A stretch of 64,000 nucleotides of DNA from Chryseobacterium aurantiacum. Lineage in GTDB: Bacteria; Bacteroidota; Bacteroidia; Flavobacteriales; Weeksellaceae. The stretch is from positions 124,001 to 188,000 of the forward strand of contig NZ_PXUE01000004.1 of assembly GCF_003020585.1 (NCBI RefSeq), given 5' to 3'. Shown here piece by piece: positions 8,544-17,311 of the stretch. The translations under genes were made by a program, and so were the position numbers. The notes below the pieces were generated by a model. That model was not told where the DNA came from, did not search any database, and worked only from the letters and a program-made list of their open reading frames with translations. How positions within the stretch are numbered: position 1 is the stretch's first letter; each line of letters starts with the position of its first letter.

Positions 8544-8903
8544 ATGAAATATTTCTTTCTTGTTCTTTTTATTGTTTTAACCTCTTGTACTTCTGAAGAA
8601 AATCTAAATTTACAATCAAATTCTAAATATCAAGGGAATTACGTTGGAAATTTTAATGGAGACTTATCTGGTGAAATAAATTTCAATGTCTCTGATACAG
8701 GTAATCTTGAGGGTATGGTATATTACAACAATACACCTAATAGCTCTGAAAATATATCAGGCTATGTAATGATTAGCGGAAAATTTGATGCTACAACAAA
8801 AAGTGGTTTAGGTTTTTCAGGATATTTAAATGGTAACACGATGAATGGTAAATGGACAAAAGGTGGTTTAACTGGAAATTATAGCTTTCATAAAAAACAA
8901 TAA
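8544..8903 (+). CDS. Small lipoprotein of unknown function
   Basis: The 119-residue protein has a lipobox (LTSC, cysteine about residue 15). The mature part is composed of short beta strands with repeated Gly-Asn patterns, such as YQGNYVGNFNGDLSGEI, GYVMISGKF and LNGNTMNGKWTKGGLTGNY. This resembles small all-beta lipoproteins that form an open sheet or barrel and bind hydrophobic or sugar ligands, but no specific family is claimed. It starts 10 bp after the large lipoprotein gene and ends 4 bp before the next, so the three form an operon. Confidence 0.7.
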   Translation: MKYFFLVLFIVLTSCTSEENLNLQSNSKYQGNYVGNFNGDLSGEINFNVSDTGNLEGMVYYNNTPNSSENISGYVMISGKFDATTKSGLGFSGYLNGNTMNGKWTKGGLTGNYSFHKKQ

Positions 8904-8907
8904 TATT

Positions 8908-9456
8908 ATGAAAAAAATATTTTTATTTTTATTAACCTCTACTGGAACTTTAATGTATTCTCAGGAAAAATCATCAATGAAAAATACATTCTTTGGAGTT
9001 CAGGCAGGACTTTTTGGTGTAAACATTTACAACGAATCTAATCTTTCTGAACAATTTGTACTTAGGAGCGATGTTGATTTGACTGCTGGTATTTGGGGAG
9101 GAGATTTATATTCTAAAACAGGTTTTGCATTAATCCCAGCGTTATCTGTAGCTCCAAAATGGTATTATAATATTAAGGAAAGAAACAGTAAAAACAAGAA
9201 TACGAAATATAATTCAGCAAATTATCTTTCTGCAAAACTAGGTTTTGTCCCGAACTGGTTTGTTATCTCAAATGTTGATGGGATAGAAATAAATCCGATG
9301 GTTTCATTGATTCCTACATGGGGATTGAGGAGGAATTTTGCAAAAAAATTTAATTATGAACTTCAATTAGGTTTGGGAGTAGGTAAAATTTTAAAATCAG
9401 ATTATCCACTTCAAGTAGTTCCTAATTTAAGTTTTAGAATTGGGTATGACTTTTAA
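8908..9456 (+). CDS. Outer-membrane beta-barrel-like protein
   Basis: The 182-residue protein has a Sec signal peptide (to MYSQ) and a mature region of alternating hydrophobic and polar residues. The probable transmembrane strands include FFGVQAGLFGVNIYN, GFALIPALSVAPKWYYN, YLSAKLGFVPNWF and FNYELQLGLGVGKIL. It ends in VPNLSFRIGYDF, whose terminal phenylalanine is typical of barrels inserted by the BAM complex. It is the last gene of the three-gene cassette and is followed by a terminator. The function is unknown; it may partner with the two lipoproteins. Confidence 0.7.
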   Translation: MKKIFLFLLTSTGTLMYSQEKSSMKNTFFGVQAGLFGVNIYNESNLSEQFVLRSDVDLTAGIWGGDLYSKTGFALIPALSVAPKWYYNIKERNSKNKNTKYNSANYLSAKLGFVPNWFVISNVDGIEINPMVSLIPTWGLRRNFAKKFNYELQLGLGVGKILKSDYPLQVVPNLSFRIGYDF

Positions 9457-9492
9457 TTAGATTATTAATTAACTTCAAATCATTAAAAATTT

Positions 9493-9526
9493 AGCCTTGA
9501 TCAAATTCGGTCAAGGTTATTTTTTA
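9493..9526 (+). terminator. Terminator closing the inserted three-gene cassette
   Basis: Arms AGCCTTGATC (9493-9502) and CGGTCAAGGTT (9508-9518) pair with G-T wobbles and are followed by six T residues. Just beyond it the SPASM remnant begins, so the hairpin marks the right-hand end of the foreign cassette. Confidence 0.75.
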
Positions 9527-9530
9527 TAAT

Positions 9531-10034
9531 TGTGCTAAGGAAGCTTTCAAAACCAAGGATGAATTCAGATTTACCCTCAACCTTGTGGAAGACCATCTAA
9601 AGATCTCTTCCTGCGGAAAAGTAGACATGAAATATTTCAATACAAATCTTCCCAAGGTACTGGAAGCCATCAATCACAATTCCTGTCTGCATAAAAAAAT
9701 AGGAATAGACAGGGAGGGCCATATTAAAAATTGTCCCTTAATGCAGGAAAGCTTTGGAAATATCCGGAATATAAGTCTTGAAGAGATTGTGCTGCAACCC
9801 AATTTTAAAAGATACTGGAGCCTCACCAAGGATCATATAGAAGTATGTAAAGACTGTGAGTTCAGATACCTTTGTACAGACTGCAGGGCCTACACAGAAA
9901 GCTCTCATTATACTTCCGATGGACTAGATGTATCAAAACCCCTGAAATGTGGCTATAATCCCTATACCAATGAGTGGGAAGAATGGAGCAGCAATCCGTT
10001 AAAACAAAAAGCCATCCATTCCTACAACTTATAG
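9531..10034 (+). pseudogene. C-terminal remnant of a SPASM-domain peptide maturase (grasp-with-spasm type)
   Basis: The frame, open from 9501 without an ATG (a GTG exists at 9585), encodes about 167 residues that match the C-terminal third of SPASM peptide maturases. The auxiliary iron-sulfur cysteines are preserved: SSCGK, HNSCLHKK, IKNCPLMQESFGNI, CKDCEFRYLCTDC and KCGYNP. The part expected upstream, about 200 residues, is missing and the sequence instead runs into the terminator of the preceding cassette. The fragment has no promoter of its own and is very probably not functional. Together with the maturase stub at 6632 it brackets the inserted cassette. Confidence 0.75.
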
Positions 10035-10046
10035 TGTTTCTATCCT

Positions 10047-10424
10047 TTATTTAAAAAACTTCCACTTTGGAATAATCGCCAGCATTCCAAAACCTGTAAA
10101 AAGGAAAAGGTTCGTCACGTCAGTATACAAAAACGTTGACAGGTAATAGTTGTGCATAAAGAAATGCAATACCAAAAGAGCAGGAAACATAATAATGCCT
10201 ATTTTTTTATAAAAAAACATCAGGATAAGACCTAGCATCATCAGTACATCAATGGAGAAGATAATATAAAAATACCATTTTGGAATCTCCAGAAACTCAT
10301 GCTGAATGTATTCATCAACGTCTATTCCCAATCCCATTACTGTAAACAACATCAAGGCAGCAAATGCCAGTACAAATCCCCATCCTTTCTTCGGATCTTC
10401 GTCAAAATAGGTGTATTCTTCCAT
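10047..10424 (-). CDS. Small integral membrane protein of unknown function
   Basis: The 125-residue protein has about four hydrophobic segments (roughly residues 15-33, 48-68, 73-90 and 98-118) and a short acidic N-terminus (MEEYTYFDEDPKKGWG). No family was recognised with confidence; the helix layout is compatible with small DoxX-like or DUF-type membrane proteins. It is transcribed in the same direction as the Lrp-type regulator upstream, but a terminator hairpin at 10437-10470 separates the two. The stop codon lies 13 bp from the end of the SPASM remnant on the other strand. Confidence 0.65.
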   Translation of the reverse strand: MEEYTYFDEDPKKGWGFVLAFAALMLFTVMGLGIDVDEYIQHEFLEIPKWYFYIIFSIDVLMMLGLILMFFYKKIGIIMFPALLVLHFFMHNYYLSTFLYTDVTNLFLFTGFGMLAIIPKWKFFK

Positions 10425-10430
10425 AGGTAC

Positions 10431-10470
10431 AAAAATAAAGAACTTATGAGAGATTTCATAAGTTCTTTTA
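10431..10470 (-). terminator. Terminator downstream of the Lrp-type regulator
   Basis: Arms of 13 bases (10437-10449 and 10456-10468) with a short loop; read on the minus strand, a T-rich tract follows. It sits between the regulator and the next minus-strand gene. Confidence 0.75.
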
Positions 10471-10493
10471 TAGTTATTCGTTTAAAATTTGAA

Positions 10494-10964
10494 TTAAATA
10501 GAGATAGCGTTGATCAGTCTATTTTTGTCACTTAGGTATTCTTCCATAGAAATCATACTTTCAGTTCTCATTACATCCTGAATATCATCAATCTGATAAA
10601 TAATTCTTTTGGCATCATCTGTATTCTTTGCTCTTACTTTACAGAAAATATTATATTTTCCGGAAATAACGCTTGCCTCGATTACGTTAGGAATAGTTGA
10701 CAATTCTTTCAATACTTCTTGAGTACGGTTTGATTTTGTCAAAAGGATTCCAATGAAAGCTGTAAAATGATAGTCCAGCTTACCATAATCGATGTTAAGA
10801 GATGATCCCAAAATAATACCTGCATCTTCCATCTTTTTCACTCTTACGTGAATTGTTCCAGCAGAAACGTCCATCTGCTTTGCAATTTCAGTAAAAGGCA
10901 TTCTTGTGTTTTCTACTAAGAAATCAAGAATTTTCTTGTCTATTTCGTCCAGTTGATAGTTCAT
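10494..10964 (-). CDS. Lrp/AsnC family transcriptional regulator
   Basis: The 156-residue protein has the standard Lrp/AsnC layout. An N-terminal helix-turn-helix (LDEIDKKILDFLVENTRMPFTEIAKQ, then the recognition helix SAGTIHVRVKKMEDAGII) is joined to a C-terminal RAM effector domain (about residues 70-145, with VIEASVISGKYNIFCKV). Such proteins form octamers or dimers and sense amino acids. The gene is alone between a terminator and a 130-bp upstream region. That region has a perfect 12-bp inverted repeat flanking a -7 promoter box, so autoregulation is likely. The physiological ligand cannot be read from the sequence. Confidence 0.92.
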   Translation of the reverse strand: MNYQLDEIDKKILDFLVENTRMPFTEIAKQMDVSAGTIHVRVKKMEDAGIILGSSLNIDYGKLDYHFTAFIGILLTKSNRTQEVLKELSTIPNVIEASVISGKYNIFCKVRAKNTDDAKRIIYQIDDIQDVMRTESMISMEEYLSDKNRLINAISI

Positions 10965-10965
10965 A

Positions 10966-11035
10966 TTAGTTAAATTACAATTTCTTTAAAAAATCTATGT
11001 ATTTTTTGCAAATTTACGAAAAATAATTTAACTAA
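10966..11035 (-). promoter_or_regulatory. Promoter of the Lrp-type gene framed by 12-bp inverted repeats
   Basis: TTAGTTAAATTA (10966-10977) and its exact reverse complement (11024-11035) are 58 bp apart. Between them lies CAAATTTA (11009-11016), which on the minus strand reads TAAATTTG, a perfect -7 box. The start-proximal half ends 1 bp from the start codon region. The spacing fits looping by an Lrp-type oligomer. Confidence 0.6.
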
Positions 11036-11098
11036 AAAATATATATCAAATATTAACAATAATTAACACGGATGATAAAAATCATTAAAATATTCTGA

Positions 11099-14000
11099 TT
11101 ATTTAGCATTTGATTTTATAGAATCTGTTTTTATTTCAGCTTTGTCTGTCGTGGTTTTTTTGTCTTTTTTCTTCTTTTTAAACAAAGAATTGAAGCTTTT
11201 ACTCCACATCACCCCTACTCCATAGGCTTGATTAGCAGCTCCATTTGTACTTATCATACCGATGTTGGTAGGCTTAGAATACCCTCGTAGAACCAAAGTA
11301 CCATCATTTTTCTTAGAAAGATCATACTCTATAGATCCTTCACCAGAAAGATAATTATTCTGTGCACCGCTATTGGCATCGGTTTTAGACAGTGGAATTC
11401 CAAGGCCTGTTTTAATATTTATTCTAGGCGAAACAGCCACACTTAGTCCTGCATTAGCTCGGTCCCCAATGTTGGAATTCTGGTCACCCTTCACATAATT
11501 CAAGTCAATCTGGAATTCATTACTCATGGTATTAAGCACCGATCCCAACTGCTTCAGAAGCATATTATATCCGGAAGATTCCGCAACGTTTCCTACGTTT
11601 ACATCTACTCCACCAGTATTGGATACATTGAACGTGCTTAATAGAAGTACAGAACCAAACTGAAGTACTTTTTCTCCCTCCTGACTCATTTTGGCAGCCA
11701 GCGTTTCTCTTACCTGACTGGAAACATCCATGGCAGTAAGATTCAGTTCTACCTTGGGATCCATCAAAGACTCGGTAATATTGGCCTGCAGCATAATACT
11801 GATGGGCTGAAGTTTCCCCATACTCAGATATTCTCCTGCATTGGAAACCATTCTTACATAGTTGGCTGTAATATCCAGTGCGGGCTTCATGGCATCACCA
11901 TCCCATCTTATACTACTATTCCTTTCAATTTGGAAAGTCTTGTTAAGGATTGCCTTGGATACAAACGTTCCGTTATCCACCTTATATGTTCCGCTCATGG
12001 CAATGTTTCCTTGTCTGTTCATCTGGAATTTCAGCGGATCAGCAACTCCTTTTACGGTAATATTTCCTACATCATCACCCACAAGTACATTTACCGTGGT
12101 TCCTTTATCCACAGCCAAATTGAAATCAATATTCATATTGGCGCCTGTCTTTTTCTTTTCCTCCAGAGTTACCAATCCATCTTTTCCTTCTTTCAGGAAC
12201 CTCAGCATCTTAAATTCTTCAACATTGGAGGTAGAACTGGAATTAAAAGTAAATGTACTCCCGTTAAGAGCCTTCATGTTAGGTGTTGTAATACTTAATC
12301 CTGAAACCGGTCCATCCACATAAAGATCTCCCTGTCCATATACCCTTCCCCAAAACAGGTCAAAGTCCTTTTGAGTAGTATTAAGCATCAGGAGATTATC
12401 TGCCCTCATTACGAGAGAAACCCCCATTGAGGAAAGTGTTTCAAACTGGATCGCCCCCGAGATATTTCCCTTAGAGTTTGATCTGCCGTCATGAACCTCA
12501 ATATTGTTGAGGATTGCCAGTCCTTTAGTTAGCTGAATCACGGTATCATCAAATGAATAATCGACTCCTGTAAAGAGAAGTTTTAATCCAAAATCTTTTA
12601 AAGCAATATCTCCACTGTAGTCCAGATTGCTAAGTTTTCCGTTAATTTTCAGATCTCCGGTTGCTTTTCCTCTAAGGTTTCCAAAAATGGTCTGTACAAA
12701 CTGCTGTGTAAATGATAAATCAAAGTCTCTCATTTCAGCAGTCAAATCAATAACTGGTGAAGCTGTATTGTTATTAACCGTACCTGTAAGATTCAGACTG
12801 TTATTTCCAAGCACTCCTGCTGAATGAACTTTAACATCAATGTCATATACATTCAGAGAGAAACCATTGGTGGCCGAAATAGAAATATCTCCCATTTCAT
12901 TGCCATTCATCTTAATATCATCTATACTAAGATCTACCAATGGCTGTAAAGTGCTTTTATCCATTCTTATCTTTACACTTCCGTTGGCAAGGCCTTGTAT
13001 ATTCATGCCATTTCCTCCGGACTGCATTTCGAGAAGCTTCTCTACGGCAAAATCACTGATATCGGCATCTACATAAAAATCTTTTGCTGATTTAAATTGT
13101 GCTTCCTTGATAAACAAAGCACTTTTATCGGAATAAACCCTCAGATTCCGAATATCAAAATCTGCTGTTTTCTTTCTATAAGTAATAGAATGATTAAGCT
13201 CTGGGCTAGTATCTATGGCCCAGGTAACCTCATTGAATTTGACTTCTGTAGGTTCAAACCTAAATACGTAATCACCTGCAGCATCTGTAGACTGGTCTAC
13301 GTTAATGGCATATTCTTTAAGCTTTTCGTTTAGCTCATCATCCGGGCTTCCATGCTTAAATACGGTTGCCAAATGAAGAGTATTTCCATTTTCATTGTTT
13401 CCTTTAAGCTCAAAATCCTTGATAATATTCTTATTGTATTCCAGTCTGTTGATTCTGGCATACAACTGCTGATCAAGGTTAGCTGTGTTTATTCTTATTT
13501 TGACACTATCCACCACAGCACTGTCTCTGTTGATGTTTTTTCTGTCATTAACTTTATAGTCAGGATTAGAGGATGCCAGAGCTTTATCGGCATCTGTAAT
13601 CTCTTCCTCTTTTGTCATAATATACTTTAAGGCTGATGCATCAAGGTTCAGGATCAGGTTATTGGAGTCTCCATTATATTCTCCTTCTACCAATGCCCCA
13701 TGCGGCAGCTTCAACTCTGGTAAAAAGTAGTTGACCAATCCTTGCTGTACATCAAATTTCATTGCGAAATTCTGACCTCTGTATAATTTTCTTGGTGGTG
13801 GGCCAACAAGTATTCTTCCTACTCCGTTTTCTACCATTCCCGCAAGATCTGCAAGGCTATATTTACCGGATATTTTACCTGTAGCAGCACCTGGTGCATC
13901 TACATCTATCACACGCCCACCCGCTTCCATAAAGGTCTTTATTTTAGCATTAGGAATGTCATATTTCTGAGTAGCTGTAGCAAAGTGAAGGTTATTGGCA

Positions 14001-15898
14001 TTAACATCCAGTGTAAGGTCATTAATGGATGACATAGACATTTTACCCTCAACCTGTCCGCTTACAATCTGGCTTCCGGGCTTATTGGTGAAATAATTCA
14101 TGTTCAGATGGGTAACATCTGCATTTACATCCATTGCCACCTTAGAAGTACTGAAGTCTATTAGTCCCTTAATGGTAGCTTTTGCCTGTTCATCATTAAC
14201 TGTAATGAGCCCGTTATATTTTTTATGATCCAGCAACCCATCAAGATATAGATTATTAATAACCTTATCCATGATTTCAATACTGGCAATCTGGGACTTG
14301 GTTGTAAGACGCATTGTATTTACATCAAAACTCTGCCCGTTAAGATCAAATTTACCGGAGATTAAACCTACTGTTTTATTTTTCGTGATCACAGAGGTAT
14401 TTAAGTCTTTTACATCAAGATACCCTGAATATTTAGGCATTGCAGTACTGTACCCTGTTAAAGAAAGCTTGGAAATTTTTGCCTGTCCAATCCCTGTCAT
14501 AAGATTCCCGTTATCCACATAAATCTGGTCCGGATTTACCTTGGCTGTTCCGTTATACTTTAGCTTTCCGAAATCATCAGCAAAATTCTTCATCTTACTG
14601 GAGATAAATGTAGGCATCATTGCCTTCAGATCCTTGTAGGTAAAGTCTGTAGAAAGATCTTTTGTTTCGATGGAAAAGTGCCCGTTCAGAAGATTATCAA
14701 CCTTCATTGTTTTTGTAGCAATATTCACATCAGGATTTCGGATCAGGAAATTTTCCAGATGAAATTTATTTAAAGGACCCGTCATTTTCCCCGCAAGGTT
14801 AAATGGCTTGAAATTATCCCAGTTCGTTACAAAATAGCTGATATCATATCCGCTTATCTGACTTCCCTGCTGTATGTTCATATCCCAACGAACCTTATCT
14901 GCAAAATCTGCCCAGGAACCATCACGAAGATTGAATTTAATATCTCCCTGAAGCAAGGTATGATCTGTATTTAAGGTAAGATCTTTTAAGGATAAAAATT
15001 CTTTGGTTAAAGATAATTCTGTTGAAAAAGTATCAACAATATGAGATTTTCCCCATCTGGAAGTCACAAAAGACATATTATTAATAAGCGCGGAAACATT
15101 GGGCCCATTGACCTTAACATTGGGTGCTTTCAAATTAAAATTTGTTGCAGTAAGCCACTTCCCTTCCTCTCCGGAAGAGTTTTCATTAATAATGGAAACT
15201 TTGGAATCAAGGATTTGTACTCTTGAGTTTAATTGAAAGGGAGGTTTTTTAGGATCTCTTTTTTTTCCGTCATCAAACAACTCTGTGAATCTGACAAAAT
15301 TGGAGATGCTGTCTCCTTTATAAGTAATGACCTTTACTTCTGCGTTAACAAGTGTAAGGGAATTAAAGCTTAAAGAATTACTTTTTCCTGAAATGGCATT
15401 CACTGCCAGAGATATCCAGTCTGAGTCAGCACGAAATTCACGTGCTTTAATAAAATCTAACCCTTTATAATCTTTTACTTTTAACCCTTTTATCGTCACA
15501 TTTCCGAAATAGTTCACATCTACACTTTCAGTAGAAAAACCAGACTTGAAGTCATTGTTTACAAGCTTTAGAGCCTGATCTGCGGCCCATTGTTTGGTTA
15601 CCGGAAGGTTAACAGCCACCAGTACACCTCCAACCAGTACAATACCCAGCCAAAAGAGAATAAGCAAAAGCTTGGCCCACCAACTGTAGCTGGTTACATC
15701 TTTTATAGCCTGTTTTCCAAACTCTTCTGCCGTTTCTATGGGATGGTTAATGGCATCCGATGCTAGTTCAGATGCTTCTTTAACGGTTTCCCGAACTTTA
15801 TCCTCAACATTTTCCACAGTCTTCTGTACCTGATCACCTAGGTTTTCAGTTACGGATTTTTTATTCTCATTCTCGTTATTATTCTCTAACTTTGCCAT
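11099..15898 (-). CDS. TamB-like translocation and assembly protein
   Basis: I choose ATG at 15898 (MAKLENNN), giving 1599 residues; a further upstream start would run into tsaD. A charged cytoplasmic N-terminus of about 70 residues precedes one membrane helix (about residues 74-100). A very long periplasmic region of repeating beta segments follows, typical of AsmA/TamB bridge proteins. The C-terminal 450 residues match the TamB (DUF490) domain, including YLSGEGSIEYDLSKKNDG near the end. The protein probably spans the periplasm as a hydrophobic groove, helping to move phospholipids and assemble outer-membrane proteins. No tamA-like gene is adjacent. It diverges from tsaD with only four bases between start codons. 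Confidence 0.88.
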   Translation of the reverse strand: MAKLENNNENENKKSVTENLGDQVQKTVENVEDKVRETVKEASELASDAINHPIETAEEFGKQAIKDVTSYSWWAKLLLILFWLGIVLVGGVLVAVNLPVTKQWAADQALKLVNNDFKSGFSTESVDVNYFGNVTIKGLKVKDYKGLDFIKAREFRADSDWISLAVNAISGKSNSLSFNSLTLVNAEVKVITYKGDSISNFVRFTELFDDGKKRDPKKPPFQLNSRVQILDSKVSIINENSSGEEGKWLTATNFNLKAPNVKVNGPNVSALINNMSFVTSRWGKSHIVDTFSTELSLTKEFLSLKDLTLNTDHTLLQGDIKFNLRDGSWADFADKVRWDMNIQQGSQISGYDISYFVTNWDNFKPFNLAGKMTGPLNKFHLENFLIRNPDVNIATKTMKVDNLLNGHFSIETKDLSTDFTYKDLKAMMPTFISSKMKNFADDFGKLKYNGTAKVNPDQIYVDNGNLMTGIGQAKISKLSLTGYSTAMPKYSGYLDVKDLNTSVITKNKTVGLISGKFDLNGQSFDVNTMRLTTKSQIASIEIMDKVINNLYLDGLLDHKKYNGLITVNDEQAKATIKGLIDFSTSKVAMDVNADVTHLNMNYFTNKPGSQIVSGQVEGKMSMSSINDLTLDVNANNLHFATATQKYDIPNAKIKTFMEAGGRVIDVDAPGAATGKISGKYSLADLAGMVENGVGRILVGPPPRKLYRGQNFAMKFDVQQGLVNYFLPELKLPHGALVEGEYNGDSNNLILNLDASALKYIMTKEEEITDADKALASSNPDYKVNDRKNINRDSAVVDSVKIRINTANLDQQLYARINRLEYNKNIIKDFELKGNNENGNTLHLATVFKHGSPDDELNEKLKEYAINVDQSTDAAGDYVFRFEPTEVKFNEVTWAIDTSPELNHSITYRKKTADFDIRNLRVYSDKSALFIKEAQFKSAKDFYVDADISDFAVEKLLEMQSGGNGMNIQGLANGSVKIRMDKSTLQPLVDLSIDDIKMNGNEMGDISISATNGFSLNVYDIDVKVHSAGVLGNNSLNLTGTVNNNTASPVIDLTAEMRDFDLSFTQQFVQTIFGNLRGKATGDLKINGKLSNLDYSGDIALKDFGLKLLFTGVDYSFDDTVIQLTKGLAILNNIEVHDGRSNSKGNISGAIQFETLSSMGVSLVMRADNLLMLNTTQKDFDLFWGRVYGQGDLYVDGPVSGLSITTPNMKALNGSTFTFNSSSTSNVEEFKMLRFLKEGKDGLVTLEEKKKTGANMNIDFNLAVDKGTTVNVLVGDDVGNITVKGVADPLKFQMNRQGNIAMSGTYKVDNGTFVSKAILNKTFQIERNSSIRWDGDAMKPALDITANYVRMVSNAGEYLSMGKLQPISIMLQANITESLMDPKVELNLTAMDVSSQVRETLAAKMSQEGEKVLQFGSVLLLSTFNVSNTGGVDVNVGNVAESSGYNMLLKQLGSVLNTMSNEFQIDLNYVKGDQNSNIGDRANAGLSVAVSPRINIKTGLGIPLSKTDANSGAQNNYLSGEGSIEYDLSKKNDGTLVLRGYSKPTNIGMISTNGAANQAYGVGVMWSKSFNSLFKKKKKDKKTTTDKAEIKTDSIKSNAK

Positions 15899-15902
15899 TA
15901 TT

Positions 15903-16919
15903 ATGAGCGACTCTATAATTTTAGGTATTGAATCGTCTTGCGACGACACCTCAGCAGCTATCATCAAGGGGAATTCTATTCTTTCAAACATTGCTGCGAA
16001 TCAGGCCATCCATAAAGAATATGGAGGTGTAGTGCCTGAATTGGCTTCGCGAGCCCATCAACAAAATATAATCCCCGTTGTTGAAAAATCTTTTACCAAA
16101 GCAAATATACAACAAAATGCAATCTCTGCTATAGGATTTACACGTGGCCCCGGACTTTTGGGATCACTTCTTGTGGGAACATCATTCGCTAAGTCTCTGG
16201 CTATGAGCTTAAATATTCCGTTAATTGAAGTTAATCACCTGCAAGCCCATATTCTGGCCCATTTCATCGAAGATGCAAATCCTATGCCGCCTACTTTTCC
16301 TTTTCTTTGCCTTACTGTAAGTGGTGGGCATACCATGATTGTATTGGTAAAGGATTATTTTGACATGGAAATCATCGGAAAAACAATTGACGATGCCGCG
16401 GGAGAAGCTTTTGACAAGATCGGAAAGATCTTTGATCTGGATTACCCTGCCGGACCTATTATTGACAGGCTTGCAAAGGAAGGGAATCCTGATGCTTTTA
16501 AATTCAACAAGCCTAAGTTGGAAAACTTCGACTATTCTTTCAGTGGTATTAAAACTTCTGTTTTATATTTCATTCAAAAGGAAGTTAGAAAAAATCCTGA
16601 TTTCATCAAGGAAAACCTCAACGATCTTTGTGCTTCTGTACAAAAATGCATCATTGAGATCTTAATGAACAAGCTAGAAAAGGCTGCCAAGGAACTCAAC
16701 ATCAGGGAGGTTGCCATTGCCGGTGGTGTATCTGCCAATTCTGCTCTTAGAAAAGCAATGGAAGACAACAAGGAAAGACTTGGCTGGAGTATTTACATTC
16801 CAAAATTTGAATATACTACTGATAATGCTGCCATGATTGCCATGGTTGCACAACTGAAGTTTGAAAGAGGAGAATTTACAGATTTGAGAACTTCAGCAAC
16901 TGCAAAATATGATTTATGA
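15903..16919 (+). CDS. tsaD: tRNA N6-adenosine threonylcarbamoyltransferase TsaD
   Basis: The 338-residue protein has the ASKHA fold and the hallmarks of TsaD: GIESSCDDTSAAI at the N-terminus, the metal-binding HLQAHILAHF (HxxxH), LTVSGGHTMI, GEAFDKIGK and the C-terminal AIAGGVSANSALR and TTDNAAMIA. With TsaB, TsaC and TsaE it makes the t6A37 modification of tRNAs reading ANN codons, in the cytoplasm. The length is normal. Its stop codon overlaps the next gene by four bases (ATGA). The -7-like box TAACTTTG (15887-15894) lies inside the first codons of the divergent tamB gene, and would give an almost leaderless transcript. Confidence 0.96.
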   Translation: MSDSIILGIESSCDDTSAAIIKGNSILSNIAANQAIHKEYGGVVPELASRAHQQNIIPVVEKSFTKANIQQNAISAIGFTRGPGLLGSLLVGTSFAKSLAMSLNIPLIEVNHLQAHILAHFIEDANPMPPTFPFLCLTVSGGHTMIVLVKDYFDMEIIGKTIDDAAGEAFDKIGKIFDLDYPAGPIIDRLAKEGNPDAFKFNKPKLENFDYSFSGIKTSVLYFIQKEVRKNPDFIKENLNDLCASVQKCIIEILMNKLEKAAKELNIREVAIAGGVSANSALRKAMEDNKERLGWSIYIPKFEYTTDNAAMIAMVAQLKFERGEFTDLRTSATAKYDL

Positions 16920-17311
16920 AAATACTCTTAGAAGAAAAATTACTGGGAACCCATTCTAAAAAGAACTCAAAATACTACTGGATATTAGAAACAATTACAG
17001 GAAAAAATGAGAACTCTGAGGACTCTTTAGAGTATTTCCAATCAAGTTCTGAGAAAGGATATATTCAGGATGTAAAAGATGAAATTTTAAAATTAATTAA
17101 TTCCGAGCATCTTTTCAGTTTTCCCTACACTCCAAAAGAAGGGGATTATTTGTCTATCAAAAACAACCTGAGAAAGCAGGAATACTTAAATCTGATTTAC
17201 ATTAACAACAATTGGATAGAAGAGATATTCATGTGTTCTTACCGGGACTGTGATAATGATATATATACAACCATCAAAACAGGAGTTGCATTTTTAACTC
17301 AGGATATATGA
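16916..17311 (+). CDS. Unknown protein coupled between tsaD and rsmE
   Basis: The 131-residue soluble protein starts inside the tsaD stop codon and ends inside the rsmE start, so it is overlapped at both ends (ATGA junctions) and translationally coupled to two RNA-modification enzymes. It has no signal peptide and no membrane helix. It contains a helical middle (YIQDVKDEILKLINSEHLFSF) and a beta-rich C-terminus (YLNLIYINNNWIEEIFMCSYRD). I do not recognise the family. Its position suggests a link to tRNA/rRNA modification or simple co-transcription; the sequence itself gives no catalytic motif. Confidence 0.8.
   Translation: MKILLEEKLLGTHSKKNSKYYWILETITGKNENSEDSLEYFQSSSEKGYIQDVKDEILKLINSEHLFSFPYTPKEGDYLSIKNNLRKQEYLNLIYINNNWIEEIFMCSYRDCDNDIYTTIKTGVAFLTQDI

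Noticed and set aside
11862..15226. Several frames opposite the tamB-like gene
   Set aside because: All are antisense to a long coherent beta-rich protein and show no signals of their own.
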